Positions 1 to 6,653 of a stretch of 21,062 nt of DNA are shown piece after piece. Source of the DNA: CAYFUT01 sp964346395 (lineage in GTDB: Bacteria > Bacillota > Halanaerobiia > Halobacteroidales > Halobacteroidaceae); contig CAYFUT010000046.1 of assembly GCA_964346395.1 (NCBI GenBank), positions 1-21,062 of the forward strand, written 5' to 3'. Both the position numbers and the translations under genes were made by a program. Within the stretch, counting starts at the first letter, position 1. The number at the start of each line of letters is the position of its first letter. The notes beneath the pieces are model-generated. The model saw only the letters and a list, made by a program, of their open reading frames with translations. It was not told where the DNA came from and ran no database searches.

Positions 1-303
1 ATTTGCAAACCCCGTAATGGGAACAATAGTACCGCCGCCCGCAATTTGAGCCAACTCATCATAAACCCCTAGGCCAGTCAGCAAACCGCCGATAAAAATT
101 AAAATTACAGCCGTCAGAGAACTGGCTTCAGATTGCGAATAACCAACCGATAAGAGTAAATTAATAATTCCCTGCCCTACAACACAAATAGTTCCTCCAA
201 TCAAATAGGCTAACAGAAAATTCTTCCCTGGAGATAGATTAGGATTATGCTGCTGCATTAAATTTTGATATTCTTTTTTTGTTTTATCAATATTACTAGT
301 CAT
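1..303 (-). CDS. spoVAC: SpoVAC, stage V sporulation protein AC (3' part cut by window edge)
   Basis: Read on the minus strand from ATG at 303, preceded by a GGGGGG ribosome site, the frame stays open to the window edge, giving about 101 residues of a protein normally near 150. It has a polar N-terminus, membrane segments from about residue 28, and ends in GGGTIVPITGFAN, the conserved membrane loop of SpoVAC/SpoVAE proteins. SpoVA proteins form the channel in the inner forespore membrane that carries dipicolinic acid into the spore and releases it on germination. It follows spoVAB by 17 bases in the canonical order, so the assignment is firm. The C-terminal part lies outside the window. Confidence 0.93.
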   Translation of the reverse strand, partial: MTSNIDKTKKEYQNLMQQHNPNLSPGKNFLLAYLIGGTICVVGQGIINLLLSVGYSQSEASSLTAVILIFIGGLLTGLGVYDELAQIAGGGTIVPITGFAN

Positions 304-320
304 TTTACCCCCCCTAATAA

Positions 321-752
321 TTAAGGACATAGTTCTGGAAACAGCCAGTAAATTAAGGAACCAACCGTTTTTCCGGCAATCATAAACACTAATACTACTT
401 CTAACTCTTTTTTTAATCCTAACCGCCTACCTAAAATCGGCAGAACCCGCAAAGTTTCCGTTAAAGCGCCAGCTACTAAACCAATAAAAATACCGAGAAT
501 AAAACCTAAAATAACAGTCAATAGCTGATTTATAATCCATAAATTCGGCAGCGATAACTGATAAAATTGAAGATTAATAGCTATAGTAACTCCGGCTACA
601 ATTAACAATTCATAAAGTGGAATCTGCTCCCTGGCTCCACTAAATCTAATTAATCGCGGAATTATATCTAACACCAGCAGAAACGAGATTAAAGCAGCTC
701 CCACGATAATACCTTCTCCCCACCCAATTAAAATTAAAGCTATTCTCTTCAC
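321..752 (-). CDS. spoVAB: SpoVAB, stage V sporulation protein AB
   Basis: A small all-membrane protein of about 143 residues with four to five hydrophobic segments and the family sequence around FLLVLDIIPRLIRFSG near the N-terminus. Length, hydrophobicity pattern and position between spoVAA and spoVAC identify it as SpoVAB, a component needed for dipicolinate uptake by the forespore; its precise biochemical role is not known. Two GTG starts are possible, at 761 and 752. I prefer 752 because AGGTGA lies 5 bases upstream, giving an N-terminus reading MKRIALILIG; the longer frame adds three residues that overlap this site. The gene starts 16 bases after spoVAA and is part of the same transcript. 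Confidence 0.88.
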   Translation of the reverse strand: MKRIALILIGWGEGIIVGAALISFLLVLDIIPRLIRFSGAREQIPLYELLIVAGVTIAINLQFYQLSLPNLWIINQLLTVILGFILGIFIGLVAGALTETLRVLPILGRRLGLKKELEVVLVFMIAGKTVGSLIYWLFPELCP

Positions 753-768
753 AATTATCACCTAATAA

Positions 769-1410
769 TTAAGACGAATTTTGTTGCGCCTGCTTCACTT
801 TTTTATCCAAGGAATAACGATTAACTTCATCTTCATATAAATACATCTCAATTTCTAATGGGCTGGGGTCATCATCTAACTTGATATCGAATAACCCATT
901 AAAAAAAATTAGCATTCCGCAGGCTACTCCTATTGAATAAGGAATCTGCAGCAACAGCGGATTTTCTTTATATTCCCCCATTACTAACTGATAAATCTGC
1001 TGGTGGACCTTTCTCATGCTTACATCCGCGTGAAAATTAATAATCGCCATTCCCGACCCCAAGAATAATATCAAACTTACGGCTAGTGTTAATCCCCAGG
1101 AAAAACTATTTTTCTGTCCATCATTATTAGATTTCTCAGCTACAACTTCAATTACTACATCTGCCTCCCCCAAATGCGCAACTTTTAATTGCGGAAATTG
1201 TTCCTTAATAGCTGAGATGATTTCTAAGGCGGTAATTACCAGCGATTTTCCTATATTTTTATTGACCTGTCTAATCTCTATAGTTTCTATTTCTGCTTGT
1301 AATTCATCAGTAGTAGTTATCTCAGCTAAATCTTTAAGCAAAAGTACCTGACCCGGCTTTGCTTCTACAAATCTATTTACTTTTAAAAACAATTCCTGTT
1401 TATCTCCCAT
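769..1410 (-). CDS. spoVAA: SpoVAA, stage V sporulation protein AA
   Basis: About 213 residues. The N-terminal half is a soluble domain (residues about 1-105) containing KPGQVLLLKDLAEI, typical of SpoVAA; two hydrophobic segments follow at about 107-125 and 155-172, with a polar acidic/basic tail. SpoVAA belongs to the dipicolinate transport machinery of the forespore inner membrane. The open frame allows a GTG start at 1419, but neither start has a good ribosome site. ATG at 1410 sits one base past the stop codon of the upstream 46-residue ORF, so translation is probably coupled to that small gene. Family and position fit SpoVAA well; only the start is uncertain. Confidence 0.87.
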   Translation of the reverse strand: MGDKQELFLKVNRFVEAKPGQVLLLKDLAEITTTDELQAEIETIEIRQVNKNIGKSLVITALEIISAIKEQFPQLKVAHLGEADVVIEVVAEKSNNDGQKNSFSWGLTLAVSLILFLGSGMAIINFHADVSMRKVHQQIYQLVMGEYKENPLLLQIPYSIGVACGMLIFFNGLFDIKLDDDPSPLEIEMYLYEDEVNRYSLDKKVKQAQQNSS

Positions 1411-1411
1411 C

Positions 1412-1552
1412 TTAATCACTACTTGTCCGCAGCACTTTTTTGACTCGCGAAGGAATATTTTCTTGAAACATGTCAGCCTCTATTAACAAGTACCCCACAG
1501 CAATTAGTCCAGCCAATAAAACAACAATTAAAACTCTTTTCCCTAATCTCAT
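1412..1552 (-). CDS. Small single-pass membrane protein at the head of the spoVA operon, unknown function
   Basis: A 46-residue ORF read by hand on the minus strand. It begins at ATG 1552 with GAGG 8 bases upstream (a second ATG at 1558 is too close to that site) and ends at TAA 1414-1412, one base before the spoVAA start. The product is a basic N-terminus (MRLGKR), a hydrophobic segment of about 17 residues, then a polar tail with several lysines and arginines. It lies downstream of a sigma-G-like promoter and would be the first gene of the spoVA transcript. I do not recognise a family. It could be a real small forespore membrane protein or mainly a translational leader for spoVAA; good spacing and coupling favour translation. 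Confidence 0.6.
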   Translation of the reverse strand: MRLGKRVLIVVLLAGLIAVGYLLIEADMFQENIPSRVKKVLRTSSD

Positions 1553-1583
1553 CTTCATCACCTCATCTAACTCAGTCATTCTT

Positions 1584-1612
1584 TATTATGTGAGAAAAAA
1601 TAAATTTAATAC
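1584..1612 (-). promoter_or_regulatory. Sigma-G-like promoter of the spoVA block
   Basis: On the minus strand GTATT (1612-1608) is followed after 17 bases by CATAATA (1590-1584). This resembles the Bacillus sigma-G pattern gHATR-N18-CATXHTA: the -10 fits fully, the -35 differs at one place. It lies just past the sigF terminator, about 30 bases before the first ribosome site, and spoVA is a sigma-G regulon member in Bacillus. Assignment is by similarity only. Confidence 0.55.
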
Positions 1613-1636
1613 AAAAAAAACGGCCGCTAGGCCGTT
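1613..1636 (-). terminator. Rho-independent terminator of the spoIIA operon
   Basis: On the minus strand a perfect 7-bp stem (AACGGCC/GGCCGTT) with a 4-base loop is followed by eight T residues, about 10 bases after the sigF stop codon. It separates sigF from spoVA. The -35 of the sigma-G-like promoter starts at the end of the T tract. Confidence 0.9.
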
Positions 1637-1645
1637 ATTCACAGA

Positions 1646-2407
1646 TTAATTTAATTGTTTGCGCAGTGAAGCTACTACTTTTTTCTCCAGACGAGATATA
1701 TGAGCCTGTGACACTTCCAGCTCTTCAGCTACCTCCTGCTGCGACTTTTCTTTTAAAAACCGCAGGTTGATTATTCTTTTGGCTCGTTCACCTAAATTAT
1801 CCATACCTTCTGTTAAAGCCAATTTTTTTAACCTATAATCATACTCTTTCTCTTCAGCTCCTAGTTGATCTAACAAATTCAAATTCTCCGTATCACTTAG
1901 CTTTTGATCTAAAGAAGCAGGCTGCTGAGCAGCTTCTAAAGCAGACGCTATTTCTTCCCGAGAAAAATCCAATTTTGTACTCAATTCCTGAACTGTCGGT
2001 TCTCGATTCAGTTCCTGGGCCAACTTCTGTCGTTCCTGTTTAATCGTCCGTGCTTTCTGCTTTAAAGATCGGCTTACTTTAACTGGATTATCAGCCCTAA
2101 GGTACATTTTTATTTCCCCAATAATTACCGGCACCGCATAAGTAGAAAATTTAACCTCTCGCCCCAAATCAAATTTATCTATTGCCTTTAATAACCCCAT
2201 AATCCCTACTTGAAAGATATCACCTAGGGAATAATTATTATTTTTAAAGCGGTGAGCAATTTTAACTACCAGCCGTAAATTCCCTCTCACTAATTTCCGC
2301 TTAGCCTGAGAATTATCTTTAGATTGAACTTCTTTTATTAACTTTCGAACCTCAACAGTTGACAGTGTTTCGGCAGCAGAAAACAGGTTCTCCGGCAGTT
2401 GATCCAT
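1646..2407 (-). CDS. sigF: RNA polymerase sporulation sigma factor SigF
   Basis: 253 residues, the usual size of sigma-F. Region 2 spans about residues 35-105 and carries RGNLRLVVKIAHRF, the core-binding/-10 helix, and KFDLGREVKFSTYAVPVIIG. PVKVSRSLKQKA opens region 3, and region 4 ends with a helix-turn-helix at about 221-245 (SQQEVAEELEVSQAHISRLE). Sigma-F is the first forespore-specific sigma factor; it is held by SpoIIAB and freed by SpoIIAA. The ATG starts one base after the spoIIAB TGA with a weak ribosome site, so expression is probably translationally coupled. The spoIIAA-AB-sigF order rules out sigma-G or sigma-B as the better label. Confidence 0.97.
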   Translation of the reverse strand: MDQLPENLFSAAETLSTVEVRKLIKEVQSKDNSQAKRKLVRGNLRLVVKIAHRFKNNNYSLGDIFQVGIMGLLKAIDKFDLGREVKFSTYAVPVIIGEIKMYLRADNPVKVSRSLKQKARTIKQERQKLAQELNREPTVQELSTKLDFSREEIASALEAAQQPASLDQKLSDTENLNLLDQLGAEEKEYDYRLKKLALTEGMDNLGERAKRIINLRFLKEKSQQEVAEELEVSQAHISRLEKKVVASLRKQLN

Positions 2408-2408
2408 T

Positions 2409-2837
2409 TCAATCAGCCTGAGCAGTATTCTGAACTGGTTTTTTAACCATTTTTACTTTAGTTCCTTCTCCAGGAGTAGAATCGATTTTTAAATTATCCA
2501 TAAAAGACTTAATAAAAGTCAACCCTAAACCCATCCGATCCTCAGTGGTATACGAGGGCTGAAAAGCAGAATCTATATCTTCAATACCCACTCCTTCATC
2601 TACCACTACTACCTCCAGTTGATTACCATTAATCTTAAGTTTCAGGGTTACTTCTCCCGTTCGGTGTTGATAGCCGTGGATAATTGCATTCGATACTGCT
2701 TCTGAGATAGCTACTTTTAACTCTTCAAGTTCTGAAATAGTAAAATTTAGCTGGGAAGCAAAAGAAGCCACTGTTACTCGAGCCAATCCAATATTTTCAG
2801 TAATTCCTTTAATTCTCAGCTCAGCTTCATTATCCAT
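2409..2837 (-). CDS. spoIIAB: SpoIIAB, anti-sigma-F factor and serine kinase
   Basis: 142 residues with the GHKL kinase fold: N-box SEAVSNAIIHGY (about 45-56, Glu46 and Asn50), DEGVGI at 80-85, and the glycine-rich G-box RMGLGLTF at about 101-108. SpoIIAB binds sigma-F and keeps it inactive, and it phosphorylates SpoIIAA on serine using ATP. The gene overlaps spoIIAA by 8 bases, with a GGAGGGA ribosome site inside the end of spoIIAA, and touches sigF downstream, so the three products are likely made in linked amounts. All signature residues are present. Confidence 0.97.
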   Translation of the reverse strand: MDNEAELRIKGITENIGLARVTVASFASQLNFTISELEELKVAISEAVSNAIIHGYQHRTGEVTLKLKINGNQLEVVVVDEGVGIEDIDSAFQPSYTTEDRMGLGLTFIKSFMDNLKIDSTPGEGTKVKMVKKPVQNTAQAD

Positions 2838-3183
2838 GGGCTGTCCCTCCTAAAATATTTTCAACTGCTTCTGTTTCCGACGAATAAATATCTATTATCC
2901 GCAAGATTCCGGATACTTCAAAAATTCGTCTTATTTTCGGCTTTACATTAGCCATTACTAACTTACCGTTTTGCTTCTTTAACTGCTTATATTTGCTTAA
3001 AATTGCTCCAATCCCGGAACTATCAATAAAATCTACCTGTTCGAGATTCAGAATTAAATTTTTATGCCCTTTGGCAATCTGTTCTTCTAGTTTTTGTTTA
3101 AATTGATCAACAGTATGCAGATCAATTTCTCCTTTTACGTTAATGATAACACTATTATCTACTTGAGAAACTGATATGTTCAT
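2830..3183 (-). CDS. spoIIAA: SpoIIAA, anti-anti-sigma-F factor
   Basis: 117 residues forming a single STAS domain. The phosphorylation loop DFIDSSGIGAIL is at about 51-62; Ser55 is equivalent to Ser58 of Bacillus subtilis SpoIIAA, the residue phosphorylated by SpoIIAB and dephosphorylated by SpoIIE. Unphosphorylated SpoIIAA displaces sigma-F from SpoIIAB. Start ATG 3183 has GGAGG at good spacing. It is the first gene of the spoIIA operon and has its own sigma-H-type promoter, so it does not depend on read-through from dacF. Confidence 0.96.
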   Translation of the reverse strand: MNISVSQVDNSVIINVKGEIDLHTVDQFKQKLEEQIAKGHKNLILNLEQVDFIDSSGIGAILSKYKQLKKQNGKLVMANVKPKIRRIFEVSGILRIIDIYSSETEAVENILGGTAHG

Positions 3184-3207
3184 TACTTTTCCTCCTTCCC
3201 AAACTTT

Positions 3208-3236
3208 ATTTTCAATACAAGTAATTTTTTTCCTGC
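3208..3236 (-). promoter_or_regulatory. Sigma-H-type promoter of spoIIAA-spoIIAB-sigF, with possible Spo0A box
   Basis: On the minus strand GCAGGAAAA (3236-3228) is followed by 11 bases and ATTGAAAAT (3216-3208). This fits RnAGGAwWW-N11/12-RnnGAATww with one difference (A for T after GAA). It lies just before the spoIIAA ribosome site. A Spo0A-box-like TTGTCCAAA (plus strand 3241-3249) lies a few bases upstream of the -35. Bacillus spoIIA is transcribed by sigma-H with Spo0A, so position and sequence agree. Confidence 0.65.
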
Positions 3237-3259
3237 AAACTTGTCCAAATTTTTTTATT

Positions 3260-3366
3260 AACTGTAAGCTATATGCTGTGAACCGTGAACTGCAAATCTA
3301 CGGTTTCCATTTTTTAGCTATCTTTATGATTGCAGCTTATAGCTCATAGCATATAGCTCACAGCTA
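3260..3366. repeat. Long inverted repeat built from degenerate 7-base units, between dacF and spoIIAA
   Basis: The arm at 3260-3294 and the reverse complement of 3332-3366 or nearby (core 3331-3365) match at 27 of 35 positions, and all eight differences are transitions. Each arm divides into five units of 7 bases close to AGCTATA/AGCTGTG. The two arms enclose about 36 bases. The pattern suggests a dispersed intergenic repeat capable of forming a long hairpin. No coding sequence covers it. Confidence 0.7.
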
Positions 3367-3367
3367 A

Positions 3368-4537
3368 CTACCCAAACACATTCAACAGTCGATTAATAAA
3401 CCGCTTAAACAACTGAACTATTACTTCCATAAAATTAGCCTGCTCCACCTTTGATTTAGCTACTACCTTTACACTATCAACCTCTTCATCTCCTCTGAAA
3501 GCAACTACCTTTCCTACTTCCTGGCCAGCTTTTATCGGCGCAGATATATTTTCGGCTAATCTGCTCTGTTTAACTAAGTTATTTTCTGCCCCTTTCTTTA
3601 CTACTACCTGTAAATCAGTCTTAGCTACCGCAGTAACTGTTTCTTGCTTACCCTTAAACACTCTAACCTTTCCTACTTCCTCCCCTTCTTCCACCACCAA
3701 AATAGAGCGGTGAATATTAAACGCATAGGACAATAACTTTTTTGTTTCCGCAAACCTAGCATCTGAATTGGGAGCATTCATAATCACGGAGACAAATCTC
3801 ATTCCATCCTGTTTTGCCGTGGCTGACAAACAAAAGCCCGCTTCACTAGTATAGCCGGTTTTGAGGCCGTCAACTCCTTCATAAAACCGGACTAGATCAT
3901 TGGTATTTCGCAAAAAAGATTCTCCATCTCTTAAATGATCAGTCCAGATAGAAGTATACTCTAAGATTAACGGGTACTTCAGCAGAGCTCGCGACATTAG
4001 AGCAACATCATAAGCAGTTGTATAATTCTCTTTACCTTCCTCCCCTACTGGCAGCCCATTTGTATTATAAAATTTAGTATTTTTCATCCCTAATTCTTGC
4101 GCTTTTTTATTCATTTCTTCTACAAATTCCTCTTCAGTTCCGTAAATATATTCAGCAATTGCTACACAGGCATCATTAGCGGAAACTACGGCTACTGCTT
4201 TAAGCAGCTTCTCCATCGTCATTTCTTCTCCCGGCTCTAGCCAAATCTGCGACCCCCCCATCCCGGCTGCATACTCACTAACCATAATTTTATCATCTAA
4301 TTCAACTCGCCCTTCTTCAAGCGCTTCTACAGTTAACAGCATCGTCATTATTTTAGTTATACTTGCCGGCGGCAGCTTCTGCTGCGCCTGTTTTTTATAC
4401 AAAATTTCTCCCGTCTGACCATTCATTAACATTGCTGACTGGGATTTAAGATCAAAATCCGGTTCTTCTGCTTGGGCCAAAACCGCCCCCCAAAATAAAA
4501 TAACTACTGTTAAGCCCCAGACAATAATTTTTTTCAT
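3368..4537 (-). CDS. dacF: D-alanyl-D-alanine carboxypeptidase DacF (penicillin-binding protein 5 family)
   Basis: 389 residues from ATG 4537, which has GAGG 8 bases upstream; a longer frame to 4555 lacks such a site. A signal peptide (basic MKK, hydrophobic core, AQA near residue 23) exports it. The serine-peptidase motifs are all present: SITK (Ser59, Lys62), SAN (119-121) and KTG (226-228). The C-terminal third is the beta-rich PBP5 C domain, and the last residues (VQLFKRFINRLLNVFG) form an amphipathic membrane-binding helix. It trims the terminal D-Ala of peptidoglycan stem peptides. Its place just before spoIIAA is that of DacF in Bacillus, where it is made in the forespore; generic DacA/DacB labels are possible, but synteny favours DacF. 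Confidence 0.9.
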   Translation of the reverse strand: MKKIIVWGLTVVILFWGAVLAQAEEPDFDLKSQSAMLMNGQTGEILYKKQAQQKLPPASITKIMTMLLTVEALEEGRVELDDKIMVSEYAAGMGGSQIWLEPGEEMTMEKLLKAVAVVSANDACVAIAEYIYGTEEEFVEEMNKKAQELGMKNTKFYNTNGLPVGEEGKENYTTAYDVALMSRALLKYPLILEYTSIWTDHLRDGESFLRNTNDLVRFYEGVDGLKTGYTSEAGFCLSATAKQDGMRFVSVIMNAPNSDARFAETKKLLSYAFNIHRSILVVEEGEEVGKVRVFKGKQETVTAVAKTDLQVVVKKGAENNLVKQSRLAENISAPIKAGQEVGKVVAFRGDEEVDSVKVVAKSKVEQANFMEVIVQLFKRFINRLLNVFG

Positions 4538-4585
4538 TGCAGTCACCTCAATCAATGCTTACTAACTTTCGCTTGATTTTTTACC

Positions 4586-4663
4586 TAATATGTATTAACT
4601 ATTATCTGCAAGTATTCATTTATTAACTAAAAATCATTTACCCGCTTCTACCTTTACCTAAAC
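4586..4663 (-). promoter_or_regulatory. Possible forespore-type promoters of dacF
   Basis: Two weak candidates on the minus strand. GTTTA (4663-4659), 16 bases, GGTAAATGAT (4642-4633) has the sigma-F spacing and -35 but two differences at the -10. GAATA (4617-4613), 20 bases, CATATTA (4592-4586) has a sigma-G-like -10 with overlong spacing. Bacillus dacF is sigma-F dependent. Neither candidate is convincing alone. Confidence 0.28.
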
Positions 4664-4810
4664 CGCACTGTTTCTTCAACATTTTTTACTCTGAATTTTA
4701 ATAAAATTTATAATTACAAGGAGTTTTGGTTTTTTTAGCGAATTGCTTAATATATGATAATAAAGGGAAGTAGTAAATAAAGATTAAGCAGATAAAAAGG
4801 AGGTCTAGTT

Positions 4811-5272
4811 ATGAAAGCAGAACATATTAATCCAATATTTGAAGCTACTCAATCAGTCTTAACTAATATGTTACAAGCCGATCCGGATAAAGGTGATTTA
4901 TCCACCCAAGAACACCACTTTATAGCGGAAAGAATCAATGCTTCCATCGGCGTAACAGGAGACTTAAAAGGATTTGTTTACTTCACCATGGATCAAGAAA
5001 CTGCTTTAAATGTAGTAGAACAGATGTCCGGCATGCCAGTAGAAGAAGTTAATGATATGGCTAGATCAGCCGTAGGAGAATTAGCCAATATTATTACCGG
5101 CAATGCGGCTACTAACTTATCGAATGTAGGCTATCAATGCAACATTACTCCCCCTTCTATTGCAGTTGGAGATAACTTAGAAATCAGTACCGACTACGGC
5201 GACTTTCTGGTGATTCCTCTCCACTCTGAACTCGGCGATATTAAAATTAACGTCTCACTAAAAGAAAAATAA
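4811..5272 (+). CDS. cheX: CheX-type CheY-P phosphatase
   Basis: 153 residues, the only plus-strand gene. The CheC/CheX/FliY family helix is present with the catalytic ExxN pair in AVGELANIITGNAATNLS (Glu90, Asn93). Only one such motif is seen, as in CheX, whereas CheC and FliY have two. CheX dephosphorylates phosphorylated CheY and so resets the flagellar motor response; related stand-alone copies may act on other response regulators. Start ATG 4811 has a strong AAGGAGG site 7 bases upstream. No chemotaxis or flagellar gene is nearby, so it is an orphan that diverges from dacF and converges on deoA. I saw no strong promoter in the 255-base upstream gap. Confidence 0.88.
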   Translation: MKAEHINPIFEATQSVLTNMLQADPDKGDLSTQEHHFIAERINASIGVTGDLKGFVYFTMDQETALNVVEQMSGMPVEEVNDMARSAVGELANIITGNAATNLSNVGYQCNITPPSIAVGDNLEISTDYGDFLVIPLHSELGDIKINVSLKEK

Positions 5273-5280
5273 ACCTGGTA

Positions 5281-5322
5281 ATTAATTTAAGCTGAGGCAT
5301 CACTGCCTCAGCTTAAATTAAT
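5281..5322. terminator. Shared hairpin terminator between converging cheX and deoA
   Basis: A perfect 19-bp inverted repeat (5281-5299 and 5304-5322) with a 4-base loop. It has a GC-richer centre (GCTGAGGCA) and AT-rich outer arms. It starts 8 bases after the cheX stop and overlaps the last codon and stop of deoA. The AT-rich arms stand in for a clear T tract on both strands. Confidence 0.8.
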
Positions 5323-6622
5323 CTATTATTTCATAAATTAACGACCGTTCTTCTGGCTGTTCCGATTTAATTTGATAAGCAGCTGCTAATTTTTCTTGAG
5401 CTGCTTCTAACTCCTCTTGTTGATTATAATACAAAGTAGCTAACTTATCTCCAGCTTTAACTTTATCTCCTACTTTTTTATCCAGTTTAATTCCCGCTGC
5501 TAAATCTATTTCATCTTCTTTGGTTGCGCGGCCAGCCCCCAGCATCATCGCACTAATGCCTACTTCTTCCGCTTCAATCCGGTGGATATAACCGCTTTCT
5601 TCAGCTTCTAATACCAATTTATTATCCGCCTGCGGCAGTAAGTCAGGCTGCTCAATTACAGCTGAATTCCCGCCTTGATTGTCTATCATTTCCCGGAATT
5701 TATCTAACGCCTGCCCCGATTCAAGAGCAGTTTCCAATCGGCTTCGAGCTTTTTCCTGTGACTCTACAATTCCCGATAATAACAGCATCTGAGTGCCCAA
5801 AGTTAAACACAACTCAGTCAAATCCTTTGGGCCCTCACCCCGCAAAGTAGCAATTGCTTCTTCTACCTCCAAAGAATTTCCAACTGCAAAACCAAGCGGC
5901 TGATCCATATCAGACATAACTGCTACTGTTTTCCGCCCTACTTGATTGCCTATATTTACCATAGCTGCTGCTAATTCTCGGGCTGCCGAATATTCCTTCA
6001 TAAAGGCTCCGCTGCCTACCTTCACATCCAGGACAATTGCATTAGCCCCCGCTGCAATCTTTTTACTCATAATACTGCTGGCAATCAGCGGAATAGAATC
6101 TACCGTAGCCGTTACATCCCTTAGGGCATACAGCTTTTTATCCGCCGGAGCTAAATTGCCCGTCTTATTGACCACTGCTACTTTATTTTCCTGCACACTA
6201 TTAATGAATTCTTCCCGCGTTAAAGACGTTTTAAACCCAGAAATTGCCTGCAATTTATCGATGGTTCCGCCGGTATGGCCTAATCCTTTACCGGACATTT
6301 TAGCCACGGGAGCCCCACAGGCAGCTGCCAGCGGAGCCAAAATAAGAGTAGTTGTATCTCCTACTCCACCAGTGCTGTGTTTATCAACTTTCCTACCCGG
6401 AATTTGACTTAAATCTAAGGTAGCCCCCGAATAAGCCATTGTTTCCGTTAACTTAGCCGTTTCTTCTTCCTCCATCCCTTGAAAATAAACAGCCATCGCC
6501 CAGGCCGAAAGCTGGTAATCAGGAATCTCTCCGGCAGTATAACCAGCAATCAAAAATTCAATTTCCTCTGCATTTAATTTATGTCCATTTCTCTTTTTCT
6601 GAATAATATCATAGGGCCGCAT
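5318..6622 (-). CDS. pdp: Pyrimidine-nucleoside phosphorylase
   Basis: 434 residues from ATG 6622, the family start (MRPYDIIQKKRNGHKL), with GGGGAG 8 bases upstream; a 16-codon upward extension has no support. The thymidine/pyrimidine phosphorylase signature is intact: KHSTGGVGDTTTLILAP (81-97) with the phosphate-binding residues, then MSGKGLGHTGGTIDKL (109-124). The C-terminal domain from about 345 carries the PYNP C fold. The enzyme splits uridine, deoxyuridine and thymidine with phosphate to base plus (deoxy)ribose-1-phosphate. Length and sequence favour the broad pyrimidine enzyme (Pdp) over thymidine-only DeoA. It starts 32 bases after punA and completes a nucleoside salvage operon. Confidence 0.95.
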   Translation of the reverse strand: MRPYDIIQKKRNGHKLNAEEIEFLIAGYTAGEIPDYQLSAWAMAVYFQGMEEEETAKLTETMAYSGATLDLSQIPGRKVDKHSTGGVGDTTTLILAPLAAACGAPVAKMSGKGLGHTGGTIDKLQAISGFKTSLTREEFINSVQENKVAVVNKTGNLAPADKKLYALRDVTATVDSIPLIASSIMSKKIAAGANAIVLDVKVGSGAFMKEYSAARELAAAMVNIGNQVGRKTVAVMSDMDQPLGFAVGNSLEVEEAIATLRGEGPKDLTELCLTLGTQMLLLSGIVESQEKARSRLETALESGQALDKFREMIDNQGGNSAVIEQPDLLPQADNKLVLEAEESGYIHRIEAEEVGISAMMLGAGRATKEDEIDLAAGIKLDKKVGDKVKAGDKLATLYYNQQEELEAAQEKLAAAYQIKSEQPEERSLIYEIID

Positions 6623-6653
6623 CTTTTTCACTCCCCTTTTTTTAAACTCAATC

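Noticed and set aside
3260..3366. CRISPR array
   Set aside because: Units are only 7 bases, continuous and mirrored, with no spacers of constant length and no cas genes.
4734..4742. Spo0A box upstream of cheX
   Set aside because: TTTAGCGAA matches only 7 of 9 positions with differences inside the core.
4741..4775. Sigma-A promoter for cheX using TTGGTT or TTGCTT as -35
   Set aside because: Spacings to the nearest TATGAT/TAATAT-like elements are 15-21 bases with weak hexamers; no choice is better than chance.
5946..6407. Plus-strand open frame of 153 codons opposite pdp
   Set aside because: It lies wholly inside the well-supported pyrimidine phosphorylase gene on the other strand, has no ribosome site and no recognisable motif.
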